Position numbers and translations under genes: made by a program. Shown in pieces: positions 9,125 to 17,661 of a stretch of DNA of 64,000 nt (its first letter is position 1; every line of letters starts with the position of its first letter). Under the pieces are notes generated by a model, which did no database searches, was not told the DNA's origin, and saw only the letters and a program-made list of their open reading frames with translations. Origin of the DNA: Sphingobacterium hungaricum (GTDB taxonomy: Bacteria; Bacteroidota; Bacteroidia; Sphingobacteriales; Sphingobacteriaceae); assembly GCF_015210005.1 (NCBI RefSeq), contig NZ_MU158698.1:310001-374000 (forward strand), given 5' to 3'.

Positions 9125-10036
9125 TTATTTTAGGTTAATCACTTTATTGAAACATAGCACTGCTGCTTCTCTATCTGGCAAACACGATAATTGTCCAACA
9201 GGTATATTCTTTATTATTTCTTCTAAACTATTCAACATTTGATCGAATAAATTCCTATTCCATCGAATGGAGGAACTACTAGGCAACAAAGCAATTATTG
9301 CTTCTCTACCCGTTTTCCAAATCATTTCATTGTATGGAGCTTGCTTTAGCCTAATAATAGCCTTAACAGGTACACCTTTGTTTTTATAACAAGGTGTTTT
9401 CCCACTCCAAGGTGTACCATAGATAAAAACTTCTCCATTTTCCAAAATACGTATTGCTGGATTATCGTCATTTAGGAGTTTTGCATTCTCAATGTTTTCC
9501 ATCCATAATCGAGCATGTGTACTTTTACCAGTTCCGCTTTTACCCAGAAACGCATATCCATGACCATCCTTTTCTATTACTGAAGCATGTATCAGTATAG
9601 TTTGATGTAATAGTGATGCTTGCGCAAATGTAACCATAATTAACCATCCTAGAATACTATTTCCTTCTAATTCTGATCGAATTGCATATATTTTTGACGA
9701 GCTAAAGTCTTTAGAACTAATCATCCACCAACTTTCATTAGAACTTTCGCTCATAACTTGAGTTACGTAAGTGTCTTCTGTTTCATAAAAACGAAATCGA
9801 TCCCCCCATGTCATTGAAATATCGCTACGAAGGGTTGCATTTGTTAAATCTTCGTCGTGAGGTTCTATTGAAATCGTAATTTCGCTAACTGGCTTTGATA
9901 AATCAACATTAACGGCGTGAAAATCTACAAATGTCGGCAACGCATGATCCGCAACAATTCCTTTAGGTAGACTAACCTTAATCAGGTGATCTGCAACTTG
10001 ATAATCGTATGAACTTAAGTTATTATTCTCTGTCAA
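9125..10036 (-). CDS. HPr-kinase-like / PEPCK-fold ATPase of the peptide cassette
   Basis: The protein has 303 residues. A P-loop FLGKSGTGKSTHARLW (GKSGTGKS at 165-172) is followed by LLNDDNPAIRI and TPWSGKTPCYKNKGVPVKAI, the pattern of HprK-related kinases. It lacks the normal HprK N-terminal domain and there is no HPr gene nearby, so it is unlikely to serve carbon control. Related kinases occur beside PqqD proteins in peptide-modification and exosortase-linked loci (HprK-related kinase A family), and in some lasso-peptide clusters they phosphorylate the peptide. The target here is unknown. The apparent start is TTG at 10036; no ATG lies near the N-terminus. Confidence 0.72.
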   Translation of the reverse strand: MTENNNLSSYDYQVADHLIKVSLPKGIVADHALPTFVDFHAVNVDLSKPVSEITISIEPHDEDLTNATLRSDISMTWGDRFRFYETEDTYVTQVMSESSNESWWMISSKDFSSSKIYAIRSELEGNSILGWLIMVTFAQASLLHQTILIHASVIEKDGHGYAFLGKSGTGKSTHARLWMENIENAKLLNDDNPAIRILENGEVFIYGTPWSGKTPCYKNKGVPVKAIIRLKQAPYNEMIWKTGREAIIALLPSSSSIRWNRNLFDQMLNSLEEIIKNIPVGQLSCLPDREAAVLCFNKVINLK

Positions 10037-10049
10037 TTGATATTCTTTT

Positions 10050-11675
10050 TTAATTCATAAAAATGGTCTGGCTACATTTATTCGATAAATGTAAATCATG
10101 GGTCACGAACAAAATCAACTTACTCTGGCCTGCAATCAATAATCTTTCAACCAATCGATCTGCAGTGTCTTTATCCAACGCAGATGTAACCTCATCGAAC
10201 AGCCAAATGGAAGTTTCTTGCATCATTGCACGTGCAATAGCTATCCGCTGTCCCTGACCTTCTGATAATCCATACCCTGATTCCCCAACAAGCGTATCAA
10301 GCCCATCTGGAAGATCATAAACAAACTCTGCACAAGCCAAGTGCAAGACATAATTTATTCGATCTTCGGTAGCAATCTCTTTATTTATAGTTAGGTTTTC
10401 GCGTATCGTACCACTAAATAAAGTATTACCTTGAGGTACATACGCAAAATTAATCCGATGTTCGCTCGACAATCCAAGCTGTTCGCCATTATTTTCAATC
10501 CAAATATTTCCCTTTTCTGGCTTAATTAAAGCTAAAAACAACCGAATCAATGTTGTCTTTCCTTTACCGCTCGAACCGATAATAGCCGTTGGTTTTCCAT
10601 ATTCAATTTCCGCATTTAAATTATCGATAATGGTGTTGTCATCGTATCTAAAATACACATTTTCCAATTGAATTTTAGTTGGATTGCTTAAATATGTTGA
10701 TTCTTTGATCAGTTCCTTTTCATTATTCTCAAGCTCCAGCAATCGATCAACTGAGGTGCGAAAGCGAATAAATAAAGGAAAGAAACCCACTGATTGGAGA
10801 ATTGGGGTTTGAATCCTGCCGACAAGCTGTAAAAAAGCCGTCATTGTTCCAAATGATATTTGTCCTGCCTGCAACCGAAAAACTCCCCAAATAAATGTTA
10901 GCAAATATCCTCCATTTATGGTGATTTTGATAATGCCTTGAGTCAATGTCGAAAAATTCAGCTGGCTCATTTTCAAATCATAAATATCTTCTTGGCTTTG
11001 ACTCAATTTTTGCGAACGCATTGGGGTTAACCCTAACGCACGGACTAAAACACGAAATTTCAAATTTTCTTGCATCACTTTTGCAAAGTTACTTTCTGCG
11101 CTTTTAACTTCTCGGTTTAATTTTCTCATTTTCCGAAAATATAACTTAGAAAATAAAAAAAGTGGAGATATTGCTACAATCATAAAAGCTAACATGGGAT
11201 CCATTGTCCACAAAAAACCAAAAGAGGCAAGCAACTGCACTACCGTAACAAAAAAGTAGATCGCTGATTGGCTTAACATGACAACCACTTCGGCTCCATC
11301 TGTCTGAATCCGTTGAACCAGATCGCCCGTGTGCCAGTCTTTAACAAACTTCCAGGTCGTTAACATCTGTCCCTCAATCAAATCACGCTGCAAACTAATC
11401 GTCATTCTTACGCGGATTGACTCACTTAACCTATTCGAAGCTAGCCTCAAAAAAACGCCACCTAAAACACTACCTACAGTCCATCCAAGTGTTGCTTTTA
11501 GGCTGCCTTGCACTTCCCCCATCGCAATATCTATCGACAATTTGGATCCGTAAACAAATAAAAGCATGAGCGCAATTCCCGCGAGTTCCATAAGAAGAAC
11601 ACCTAGCAATTGTAATCTATAGCCTTTCGTCAGATTCCATGCCCAACGCAGTTGATATGCTAATGAATAAGACAT
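10050..11675 (-). CDS. ABC transporter, fused permease and ATPase (peptide/lipid exporter type)
   Basis: This is an exporter half-transporter of 541 residues, with a six-helix transmembrane domain (about 1-310) and an ATPase domain. Walker A is GSSGKGKT (367-374), the signature is LSEGQ (470-474; normally LSGGQ) and Walker B is SIWLFDE (489-495) followed by TSALD. There is no N-terminal C39 peptidase domain, so any leader cleavage would need another protease, possibly the S24/S26 peptidase three genes upstream. It lies 5 bp after the nucleotidyltransferase and 13 bp before the kinase-like gene. Its cargo is inferred, not shown. Confidence 0.9.
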   Translation of the reverse strand: MSYSLAYQLRWAWNLTKGYRLQLLGVLLMELAGIALMLLFVYGSKLSIDIAMGEVQGSLKATLGWTVGSVLGGVFLRLASNRLSESIRVRMTISLQRDLIEGQMLTTWKFVKDWHTGDLVQRIQTDGAEVVVMLSQSAIYFFVTVVQLLASFGFLWTMDPMLAFMIVAISPLFLFSKLYFRKMRKLNREVKSAESNFAKVMQENLKFRVLVRALGLTPMRSQKLSQSQEDIYDLKMSQLNFSTLTQGIIKITINGGYLLTFIWGVFRLQAGQISFGTMTAFLQLVGRIQTPILQSVGFFPLFIRFRTSVDRLLELENNEKELIKESTYLSNPTKIQLENVYFRYDDNTIIDNLNAEIEYGKPTAIIGSSGKGKTTLIRLFLALIKPEKGNIWIENNGEQLGLSSEHRINFAYVPQGNTLFSGTIRENLTINKEIATEDRINYVLHLACAEFVYDLPDGLDTLVGESGYGLSEGQGQRIAIARAMMQETSIWLFDEVTSALDKDTADRLVERLLIAGQSKLILFVTHDLHLSNKCSQTIFMN

Positions 11676-11680
11676 CCTAT

Positions 11681-12775
11681 CTAATGAACAAATTTTGAGT
11701 AGAATTGAGTTACTGGGAAGAAAATAGCTTCCATTGGAGCATAAGGGATATACTTCAGGAAATTACTTTTCAAGCGACTTACAGAATCTACACGAACATT
11801 ATCCGCACGTTCTTTCTCTAGATTAACCCTTGAATCATAAAACCCAAAATTCCCCGCTGTCAAAATTTCTTCCATCATCCAATCTGCATTCTTATCTTCC
11901 TGCATTGGAAATGGTAAATATTCTTTTGGCAAACCTATGAATTTCACTAAAAGAACATGCAGTAGTTCGATCCATTTTAGAATTCCCAATCTTTTATAAA
12001 CAGCTTTCAATTTCCCCCCGTCAAACAAATCTTTATAGACATAACAAATACGTGCAGAATCGCATAACTGACGCATACCAATTCCAAAAGATAATAGATG
12101 CTTTAAGATATGCGCATTAATTTGAACAAAGGTCAACAAAGGCGATGGTAAAAAGACCGTCTCCCCTTCTATGGTTAATTCTTGCTTTTTATTAAATTCT
12201 TCTTTTTCAATTTTTCTAAGAAATCCGTAAGAAAACGGATTATGGATATCAAATATTTTCTTGTGATGTTCTACTTCACATTGATTCCAACTATAACTGC
12301 AACTAAATCCTGCTGTAAAGGTTATTTCGACCCCCAAATTAGAAAGTTTTCGATTTACGGCATCATAATCCTTTTTATTCTGAAGATACCAATCAATGTC
12401 ACCGCAAACACGGTGCAAAGGATTAATGTAGGTGCTAGCAATCCCCTGACCTTTCAGTAAAAGTGGTTGAATCGTAAGGTTTTTAAAAAATTTTGCTTGC
12501 TGGCTAATGATTTTATTCATCCACAAATTCCTGCGTTCAATGCGATCGACTTTTACAGTCCATTCTAACAACAAGTTCTTGGGAGGAAAATACTCAACAG
12601 GTAATTGGTTTAGTCCATCAAAAACAATCGCTTCGACGGTATGATTCGAAGACATGATAAAAACTTCTCTCCATTGCTCATTGTTCAAAGGAAACGAACC
12701 TGACAACTCGATAGCTCGATTCCAAAGACCTGACTGCAATAACGAAAAAAAAACATCACGAACCACATTTGCCAT
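11681..12775 (-). CDS. Nucleotidyltransferase-family protein (NTP_transf_5-like)
   Basis: The protein has 364 residues. It carries LLLKGQGIASTYINP (about 105-119) followed by RVCGDIDWYL (122-131). The G-D-I-D motif (Asp126, Asp128) matches the metal-binding pair of pol-beta-type nucleotidyltransferases of the uncharacterised NTP_transf_5 family. Members are often found next to PqqD-like proteins and HprK-like kinases in Bacteroidota, Paenibacillus lasso-peptide and exosortase loci. The reaction, perhaps nucleotidylation of a peptide, is not established. It starts 3 bp after the PqqD-like gene, so they are tightly coupled. Confidence 0.7.
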   Translation of the reverse strand: MANVVRDVFFSLLQSGLWNRAIELSGSFPLNNEQWREVFIMSSNHTVEAIVFDGLNQLPVEYFPPKNLLLEWTVKVDRIERRNLWMNKIISQQAKFFKNLTIQPLLLKGQGIASTYINPLHRVCGDIDWYLQNKKDYDAVNRKLSNLGVEITFTAGFSCSYSWNQCEVEHHKKIFDIHNPFSYGFLRKIEKEEFNKKQELTIEGETVFLPSPLLTFVQINAHILKHLLSFGIGMRQLCDSARICYVYKDLFDGGKLKAVYKRLGILKWIELLHVLLVKFIGLPKEYLPFPMQEDKNADWMMEEILTAGNFGFYDSRVNLEKERADNVRVDSVSRLKSNFLKYIPYAPMEAIFFPVTQFYSKFVH

Positions 12776-12778
12776 ACC

Positions 12779-13051
12779 TTACTGATTTTGCAAAACGCCT
12801 TGCTCTTTAAAGATTGCCACTAGATTTTCAACATCTTTAAGGACTTGTTCATTATCTACCTCGTATCTTTCTTTCAAGAGATCGACCATAGTTTCAGAAG
12901 TAAAATCTTGACCTTTTAATTCCTTCCACAACCAAGCAGCTGTTTCGTTCAATGTGTATACTTTAGACATATCGACCATGTCTTGACTTGGATCCACCAC
13001 AATATAATCGTTACCGATTTGTCTAAGTGTCAAATCATCTCGTAATCTCAT
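12779..13051 (-). CDS. PqqD-family peptide-binding protein
   Basis: The protein has 90 residues, the normal size for a stand-alone PqqD fold (RiPP recognition element). The sequence YTLNETAAWLWKELKGQDFT is the typical PqqD core (V..LN..A..IW.L..G), followed by a winged-helix-like C-terminal half (MVDLLKERY, LKDVENLVAIFKEQGVL). Proteins of this family bind the leader of a ribosomally made peptide and present it to modifying enzymes. No precursor peptide gene was found beside it. It is 16 bp after the peptidase gene and 3 bp before the nucleotidyltransferase. Confidence 0.85.
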   Translation of the reverse strand: MRLRDDLTLRQIGNDYIVVDPSQDMVDMSKVYTLNETAAWLWKELKGQDFTSETMVDLLKERYEVDNEQVLKDVENLVAIFKEQGVLQNQ

Positions 13052-13067
13052 AACGTATAAAATTTAC

Positions 13068-13514
13068 TCATTTTTTAATCCAATTTAATAAACGACGTAC
13101 TGGACGTGCCCAGTACCAAATAAACGCTGCATTTATTGTCAAAAACGAATGCACATCTATTTTGCCTTTATCGTTGAAAGCTTCGGCAACAATTGCCCAA
13201 ACCTCTTCTTTTTTTAATCGTTCTATCTGTTGCAAGTTCGCATCTCCTGCAAGCCATATTTCATCATCCATAATTTTCACTATGCGATGCAAAATATATC
13301 CTTGCTCTGTATCGGCTAGCACGATCCGACCTAATTTAAGATCGGCGTTCTCAATAGGTTTTAAAACAACTCGATCTCCATGTTTCAAAAAAGGATTCAT
13401 GCTGTTGCCCGCGACCCGTATGGTCACTCGCTGTCCTTTATCAAGATATACTTTAAGTTCTTCAAAAAAAAGGTTGTTTGCAAGAGTTATCTTCTTTTTT
13501 GAGGAAATCTCCAT
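13068..13514 (-). CDS. S24/S26-type serine peptidase (signal peptidase-like)
   Basis: The protein has 148 residues from the ATG at 13514 (a GTG at 13523 would add three residues). Ser38 in VAGNSMNPFLKHGD is the expected nucleophile. The second box YILHRIVK places His76 where the archaeal/ER-type and LexA-like enzymes have their general base, whereas bacterial SPase I has Lys. A C-terminal hydrophobic stretch (FLTINAAFIWYWARP) may anchor it in the membrane. In this cassette it is the candidate protease for a modified or exported peptide; that role is inferred. A TATATTTG -7 box lies 30-37 bp upstream. Confidence 0.78.
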   Translation of the reverse strand: MEISSKKKITLANNLFFEELKVYLDKGQRVTIRVAGNSMNPFLKHGDRVVLKPIENADLKLGRIVLADTEQGYILHRIVKIMDDEIWLAGDANLQQIERLKKEEVWAIVAEAFNDKGKIDVHSFLTINAAFIWYWARPVRRLLNWIKK

Positions 13515-13543
13515 GGGTATCACAATTTTTAAAAGATTAAAAG

Positions 13544-13551
13544 CAAATATA
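13544..13551 (-). promoter_or_regulatory. Possible -7 promoter box in front of the peptidase/PqqD cassette
   Basis: The minus-strand sequence TATATTTG fits the Bacteroidota -7 consensus TAnnTTTG. It lies in the only sizeable gap (about 77 bp) in this part of the EPS run. The -33 region is weak (no TTG at 19-21 bp). It would give a leader of about 23 nt to ATG 13514. Confidence 0.4.
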
Positions 13552-13591
13552 TCAAAATTTACGAATCTACAGGACGTGAGATGACTATTGA

Positions 13592-14710
13592 CTAATTTAA
13601 CAACAACTTATTGTAAAGTTTTATGCATTTATCAATCATATTTTTTCTCGTAAACTGAGTAGAGTATCTATCTAGTGCCCCTTGAGACAATTCATTATAA
13701 TAATCTGGGCTTCCCATGATTTTAACTATTGCATCAGCCAATGATTTTGAATCTTCACAAGGAACGACTAATCCAGACTCTCCATTGCTATTTACCCAGC
13801 TAACCCCAGAGCCTTTGATATCGGTTGAAATAACTGGTTTAGCACAGGACATAGCTTCTATTTGGACAATCGCAAAAGCTTCTGTCTTCAAAATAGAGCT
13901 TAAACAAAACAGATCACAGGCTTGAAAGTAATTTGCAACTTCCTCGTCTGATATAAAGCCAAGCAATTCAATTTTATTGCTTAGTCCATTTTTATCAATC
14001 GATGCCTGTAGTTCCTCTTTTAATGGCCCCATCCCACCGATTAGTACGATATAATCATCTGTTAGATAATTTGCAGCCTCCACTAAATAGGCATATCCCT
14101 TATACTCAACCAATCTTCCCAAAGAAAAGACAATCTTTTTATTAGGATACTTTTCACGAATTTGAGCAACTTTAGAAGCAGTTGAAGCTATGGATTCCAC
14201 TCCTATTGGAATAAAATCGATCTTATTTTGCACATGCTGCAAGAAAGATGATTCATTGACATAAACAGGCGTTGTGCCAACTATGTAATCCGCTCGCTTA
14301 ATCAACCAATCTTGTAAGGGTTTGTATAATTTTAAAAGTGTCTTTTGTTTTAAGATATCACTATGCCAATGTAAGATTATTTTTCCTTTGTAACCTGATA
14401 TAAACAAAGCTAAAGTCGCCATAGGATCAGGATGATGAATGTGAACGACGTCATATTCTTTGGCAATCGAACGGAGCTTGCTAATCATTCCTGGAGCAAT
14501 CATTGTTGCCGCGAACTTTAACTGCGTCTTCATGGCAATAACACGCCCATTTTCGTTTAATGTGATAATGCCTCCTGGGTGATCTTCGGTCGTAGCGCAC
14601 AACATATCACAATGTATTCCCGCCTCGGATAAACCGAGCGTCAGGTCATACATGACTTTTTCAACACCTCCGCGGATGGGATAAAATTTTCCGATTTGAA
14701 GTATTTTCAT
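13592..14710 (-). CDS. Glycosyltransferase family 4
   Basis: The 372-residue GT-B glycosyltransferase has an N-terminal acceptor domain (IRGGVEKVMYDLTLGLSEAG). Its C-terminal donor domain carries KIVFSLGRLVEYKGYAYLVEAA and the retaining-enzyme E-x7-E region EAFAIVQIEAMSCAKPVIS. It would add one sugar of the EPS repeat from an NDP-sugar donor at the cytoplasmic face. Donor and linkage are not predictable. It follows the next GT by 12 bp and is the last GT before the peptide cassette. Confidence 0.9.
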   Translation of the reverse strand: MKILQIGKFYPIRGGVEKVMYDLTLGLSEAGIHCDMLCATTEDHPGGIITLNENGRVIAMKTQLKFAATMIAPGMISKLRSIAKEYDVVHIHHPDPMATLALFISGYKGKIILHWHSDILKQKTLLKLYKPLQDWLIKRADYIVGTTPVYVNESSFLQHVQNKIDFIPIGVESIASTASKVAQIREKYPNKKIVFSLGRLVEYKGYAYLVEAANYLTDDYIVLIGGMGPLKEELQASIDKNGLSNKIELLGFISDEEVANYFQACDLFCLSSILKTEAFAIVQIEAMSCAKPVISTDIKGSGVSWVNSNGESGLVVPCEDSKSLADAIVKIMGSPDYYNELSQGALDRYSTQFTRKNMIDKCIKLYNKLLLN

Positions 14711-14722
14711 TTAAACTTTATT

Positions 14723-15883
14723 CTAAGAATTAGTGATTAGGTTTTCCTTCTTGCGATCTTCTAGTAAAATTTCAAATAATTCTTTCCAAGAACGAGCAGT
14801 AGGCTCTTCAATTGGTTTGGATTCAACAGGTTTTAAAAAAGATTCGTCACCAGAAATTAATTGCTTCATTTGAATCGCCAAAGCTTCTGGCGAATCCGCA
14901 TCAAAAAAAGAAACGAATTTACTTCCTGCAGCGGTTTCATGAGCATAGGGTAAGTCAGCTAACAACATTGGCTTATTGAAAGCAGAAAATTCAGTAATTG
15001 GTAAACCCCATGTTTCAACTTTAGAAGGGAATATCAAACAATTTGATGAATTGTAATAATCAAACATAGATTTCCGGTCTTGAAAACCAATAAATTTTAA
15101 CGAATCGACCTTACTCCAATTATTGTAAAGGTATTCAGCGTACTTATTTTCAGTTCCCTTAACTGTTATGTAAACAGAAAATTTTCCAGATCCTAGCTCA
15201 TTCTGTAAAATGTTCGATGCTTTGCAAATAATTTCAAAATTCTTATGACTATTTGGTGATCCTGCAAAAATGAAAGAATATAAAGATGGATCTTTATCCA
15301 GTTCAAATCCTACAAATTCTTCATTTTTCGGAGCATCTGGCAGAGCAACAATGAGCTCTTCTTTTGACAGGCCAAATAACTTGATAAACTCATCTTTAAG
15401 CCATTGCTGTTGGACAATAACAAAATTATTCTTGTGTATATTCTTTCGATAAATAAACTTAGAAAACAACGCAAATAAAACGATTTTAGGAGCAAATAGA
15501 CTCTCTCTCCATTTCCACTTGTAAAAAGGGAATGGGTTGTGACAGTATACCGCTCGTCGCTCTGCTACGACATTTGGGGTAGTATCATGCAAAGATAGCC
15601 ACAGCGAAACATGACCTATTTCCTTTGAGATTTCTTTCATAGAAACATACTCAAAACACAATCGATTAATCCATCGCTTTTTTGGCCATTGTGTTTCAAT
15701 GTACTCTATGTTTGGAAAATTTACTAAATCTTTACTGTACACTACGGCGATTACACGATAATTTCCACCGTCAGCTAGTTCAGATAAATAACCTAAGCAT
15801 TCTCTTAATATAGCTAAAGTTCCAGCTTCAATAAGATTCACTGCAGATACTACAATGGTTTTTTCGTTTGATGAGTATTTCAT
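14723..15883 (-). CDS. Glycosyltransferase family 4 (GT-B)
   Basis: The protein has 386 residues. The N-terminal half is divergent. The C-terminal donor domain is clear: FIFAGSPNSHKNFEIICKAS and IFPSKVETWGLPITEFSAFNKP, with the conserved Glu pair (VETWGLPITE). This resembles mannosyl/rhamnosyl-type GT4 enzymes of O-antigen and EPS loci. The exact sugar is unknown. A 62-bp gap separates it from the upstream acetyltransferase. Confidence 0.85.
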   Translation of the reverse strand: MKYSSNEKTIVVSAVNLIEAGTLAILRECLGYLSELADGGNYRVIAVVYSKDLVNFPNIEYIETQWPKKRWINRLCFEYVSMKEISKEIGHVSLWLSLHDTTPNVVAERRAVYCHNPFPFYKWKWRESLFAPKIVLFALFSKFIYRKNIHKNNFVIVQQQWLKDEFIKLFGLSKEELIVALPDAPKNEEFVGFELDKDPSLYSFIFAGSPNSHKNFEIICKASNILQNELGSGKFSVYITVKGTENKYAEYLYNNWSKVDSLKFIGFQDRKSMFDYYNSSNCLIFPSKVETWGLPITEFSAFNKPMLLADLPYAHETAAGSKFVSFFDADSPEALAIQMKQLISGDESFLKPVESKPIEEPTARSWKELFEILLEDRKKENLITNS

Positions 15884-15945
15884 TTTAATATTAAACTCGT
15901 AATTATAAAAAAGGGTTGCTTAAACTTAGATTACAGAAAAAGCAA

Positions 15946-16497
15946 CTAAAATTCTAAAGTTGAACCAATGTATCCTTCACAAGGATTGTTCTTACTTATA
16001 ATTTTGCATGGATTACCTAAAACTATAGAATTTTCAGGGACATCGACATTAACAAATGAATTCGGCGCTATAAGAACATTAGACGAAATTTTTATACGTC
16101 CAACAATAACGGCACCTGTACCTATCCAAACATTATCACCAATTGTTGGACAGCCTTCACGAGCGCCTCTATTAGTCTGTCCGATTGTCGTATTGTGCGC
16201 TATGTTACAATTTTTACCGACCTTTGCCTTCTCATTTATAACTATCGGACCAAAATGTCCTATGTAGAAGCCCCCTCCGATTTCTGTTTTTATTGGAATT
16301 TGGAAACCATATTTGAATGAATATCTACTCAATAGCCTAGTAAAAAAAAACCATGATAAGCTGTGTCTTTTGCTTCTTGCTGCCATTCGCAAAAAGAACA
16401 TATAACGAAATCCTGGAATGCGTAAGCCTTTTAGAAAACCTTTAAATCCAATAAGGCCCTCATAGCGATAAAGATCAGCTTTTAGTTTTTTATCCAT
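15946..16497 (-). CDS. Left-handed beta-helix acetyltransferase (CysE/WcaB-like)
   Basis: The 183-residue protein has hexapeptide repeats starting near GFQIPIKTEIGGGFYIGHFG and running through NCNIAHNTTIGQTNRG and PTIGDNVWIGTGAVIVG. His residues in IGHFG and IAHNTT match the active-site region of serine acetyltransferase-like enzymes. In this EPS context it more likely O-acetylates a sugar of the repeat unit than serine, as WcaB/WcaF do. This is an inference from location. It lies between two GT genes with gaps of about 31 and 62 bp. Confidence 0.85.
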   Translation of the reverse strand: MDKKLKADLYRYEGLIGFKGFLKGLRIPGFRYMFFLRMAARSKRHSLSWFFFTRLLSRYSFKYGFQIPIKTEIGGGFYIGHFGPIVINEKAKVGKNCNIAHNTTIGQTNRGAREGCPTIGDNVWIGTGAVIVGRIKISSNVLIAPNSFVNVDVPENSIVLGNPCKIISKNNPCEGYIGSTLEF

Positions 16498-16528
16498 GGG
16501 AATTGAATTTGATATAGTTAAACATCTT

Positions 16529-17659
16529 TCATTTACTTTTCAAGGTATCGAATAATTCTAACCAGATAGCCATAATTTTTTCTAGAGAAAAGTTATCAGA
16601 CATTAATTTTGCATTTGAACCCATCTCTATTCTCAAGTTTTCGTCGCCCATCAACTTCATAAGTTTCTCACTCATTATATCGTTATCGTATTCTTCAACT
16701 AAAAATCCATTTACCCCATCCTTAATGATGTCTCTAGGCCCACATTTGCACGCAAACGCAATTAATGGTAAACCACAAGATTGAGCTTCAGTCAAAGCCA
16801 TACCAAAGCCTTCATACCTTGAAGTCATAACCAAAATCGATCTCTTAATATATTCGCGCTCGATGTCCTTTACGGGTGGGCATAGACTAACACTAGCATT
16901 CAGTTCCAGATCATTAATTAACCTTTTATAACTTTTCTTGAGTGGTCCGTCACCAAATATATCTAATGACCAATCCGGATAATATTGATTTACAACTTTC
17001 CAAATTTTAATCAGATTGTCAAATCCCTTTTGATAATCATAACGACCAACTGCGATTACTCGTTTATTGATTAAAGATGATTGGCTTTGGGGCTCGAAAC
17101 TGTTTGCATTTGGAATTACAACCATGTTATCTAAATCGTTCCAATATTTTTTATCTTCATGCGTTAATACAACAAAACTGTCATACTTCCTCGCTAATAG
17201 GACATCTCTTCTACTTCTTAAACTGTCGATCAGTTTCCAAACACCCCTCCTACCGTACTGTATACGTTTAAAACGAGAAAAATGTATTTCAAGAACTTTT
17301 TTACTGCCATCCTTGATTTTATAAAGAAATGATGCTTCGTGATCGAACATTGATATAACAATATCTGCTTTGTGAGTTTTAAGAAACGCAGATAATCTGA
17401 CAAAATGAGAATGTTGCTTAAATGGATAAGACGCGAGCTTTTCAACTAGACTTTTGTTCTCATTTTCGCAATAATTAATATTCAAGTCATAATGCTTAAT
17501 TCTTGAATCCATTTCGAAATACGGAGTCTTATTTCGTTGATCGGTTGTTATTATAGTAATATCATTTCCAATTCTTGAAAGATAATTCGCTTTATTTGCC
17601 AATACCCTTTCCATACCTCCAGAATTGTGTGTCCCAGCAATGCAATAAACTATTTTCAT
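16529..17659 (-). CDS. Glycosyltransferase family 4
   Basis: The protein has 376 residues from ATG 17659 (MKIVYC); an upstream TTG at 17665 would overlap the stop of the polymerase gene. The N-terminus has the nucleotide-fold pattern GTHNSGGMERVLANKANYL. The donor domain has RVIAVGRYDYQKGFDNLIKI and SRYEGFGMALTEAQSCGLP, with both conserved Glu residues. It is close to GT4 enzymes that add galactose or GalNAc in capsule loci, but the specificity is not determined by the sequence. Confidence 0.9.
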   Translation of the reverse strand: MKIVYCIAGTHNSGGMERVLANKANYLSRIGNDITIITTDQRNKTPYFEMDSRIKHYDLNINYCENENKSLVEKLASYPFKQHSHFVRLSAFLKTHKADIVISMFDHEASFLYKIKDGSKKVLEIHFSRFKRIQYGRRGVWKLIDSLRSRRDVLLARKYDSFVVLTHEDKKYWNDLDNMVVIPNANSFEPQSQSSLINKRVIAVGRYDYQKGFDNLIKIWKVVNQYYPDWSLDIFGDGPLKKSYKRLINDLELNASVSLCPPVKDIEREYIKRSILVMTSRYEGFGMALTEAQSCGLPLIAFACKCGPRDIIKDGVNGFLVEEYDNDIMSEKLMKLMGDENLRIEMGSNAKLMSDNFSLEKIMAIWLELFDTLKSK

Positions 17660-17661
17660 AA

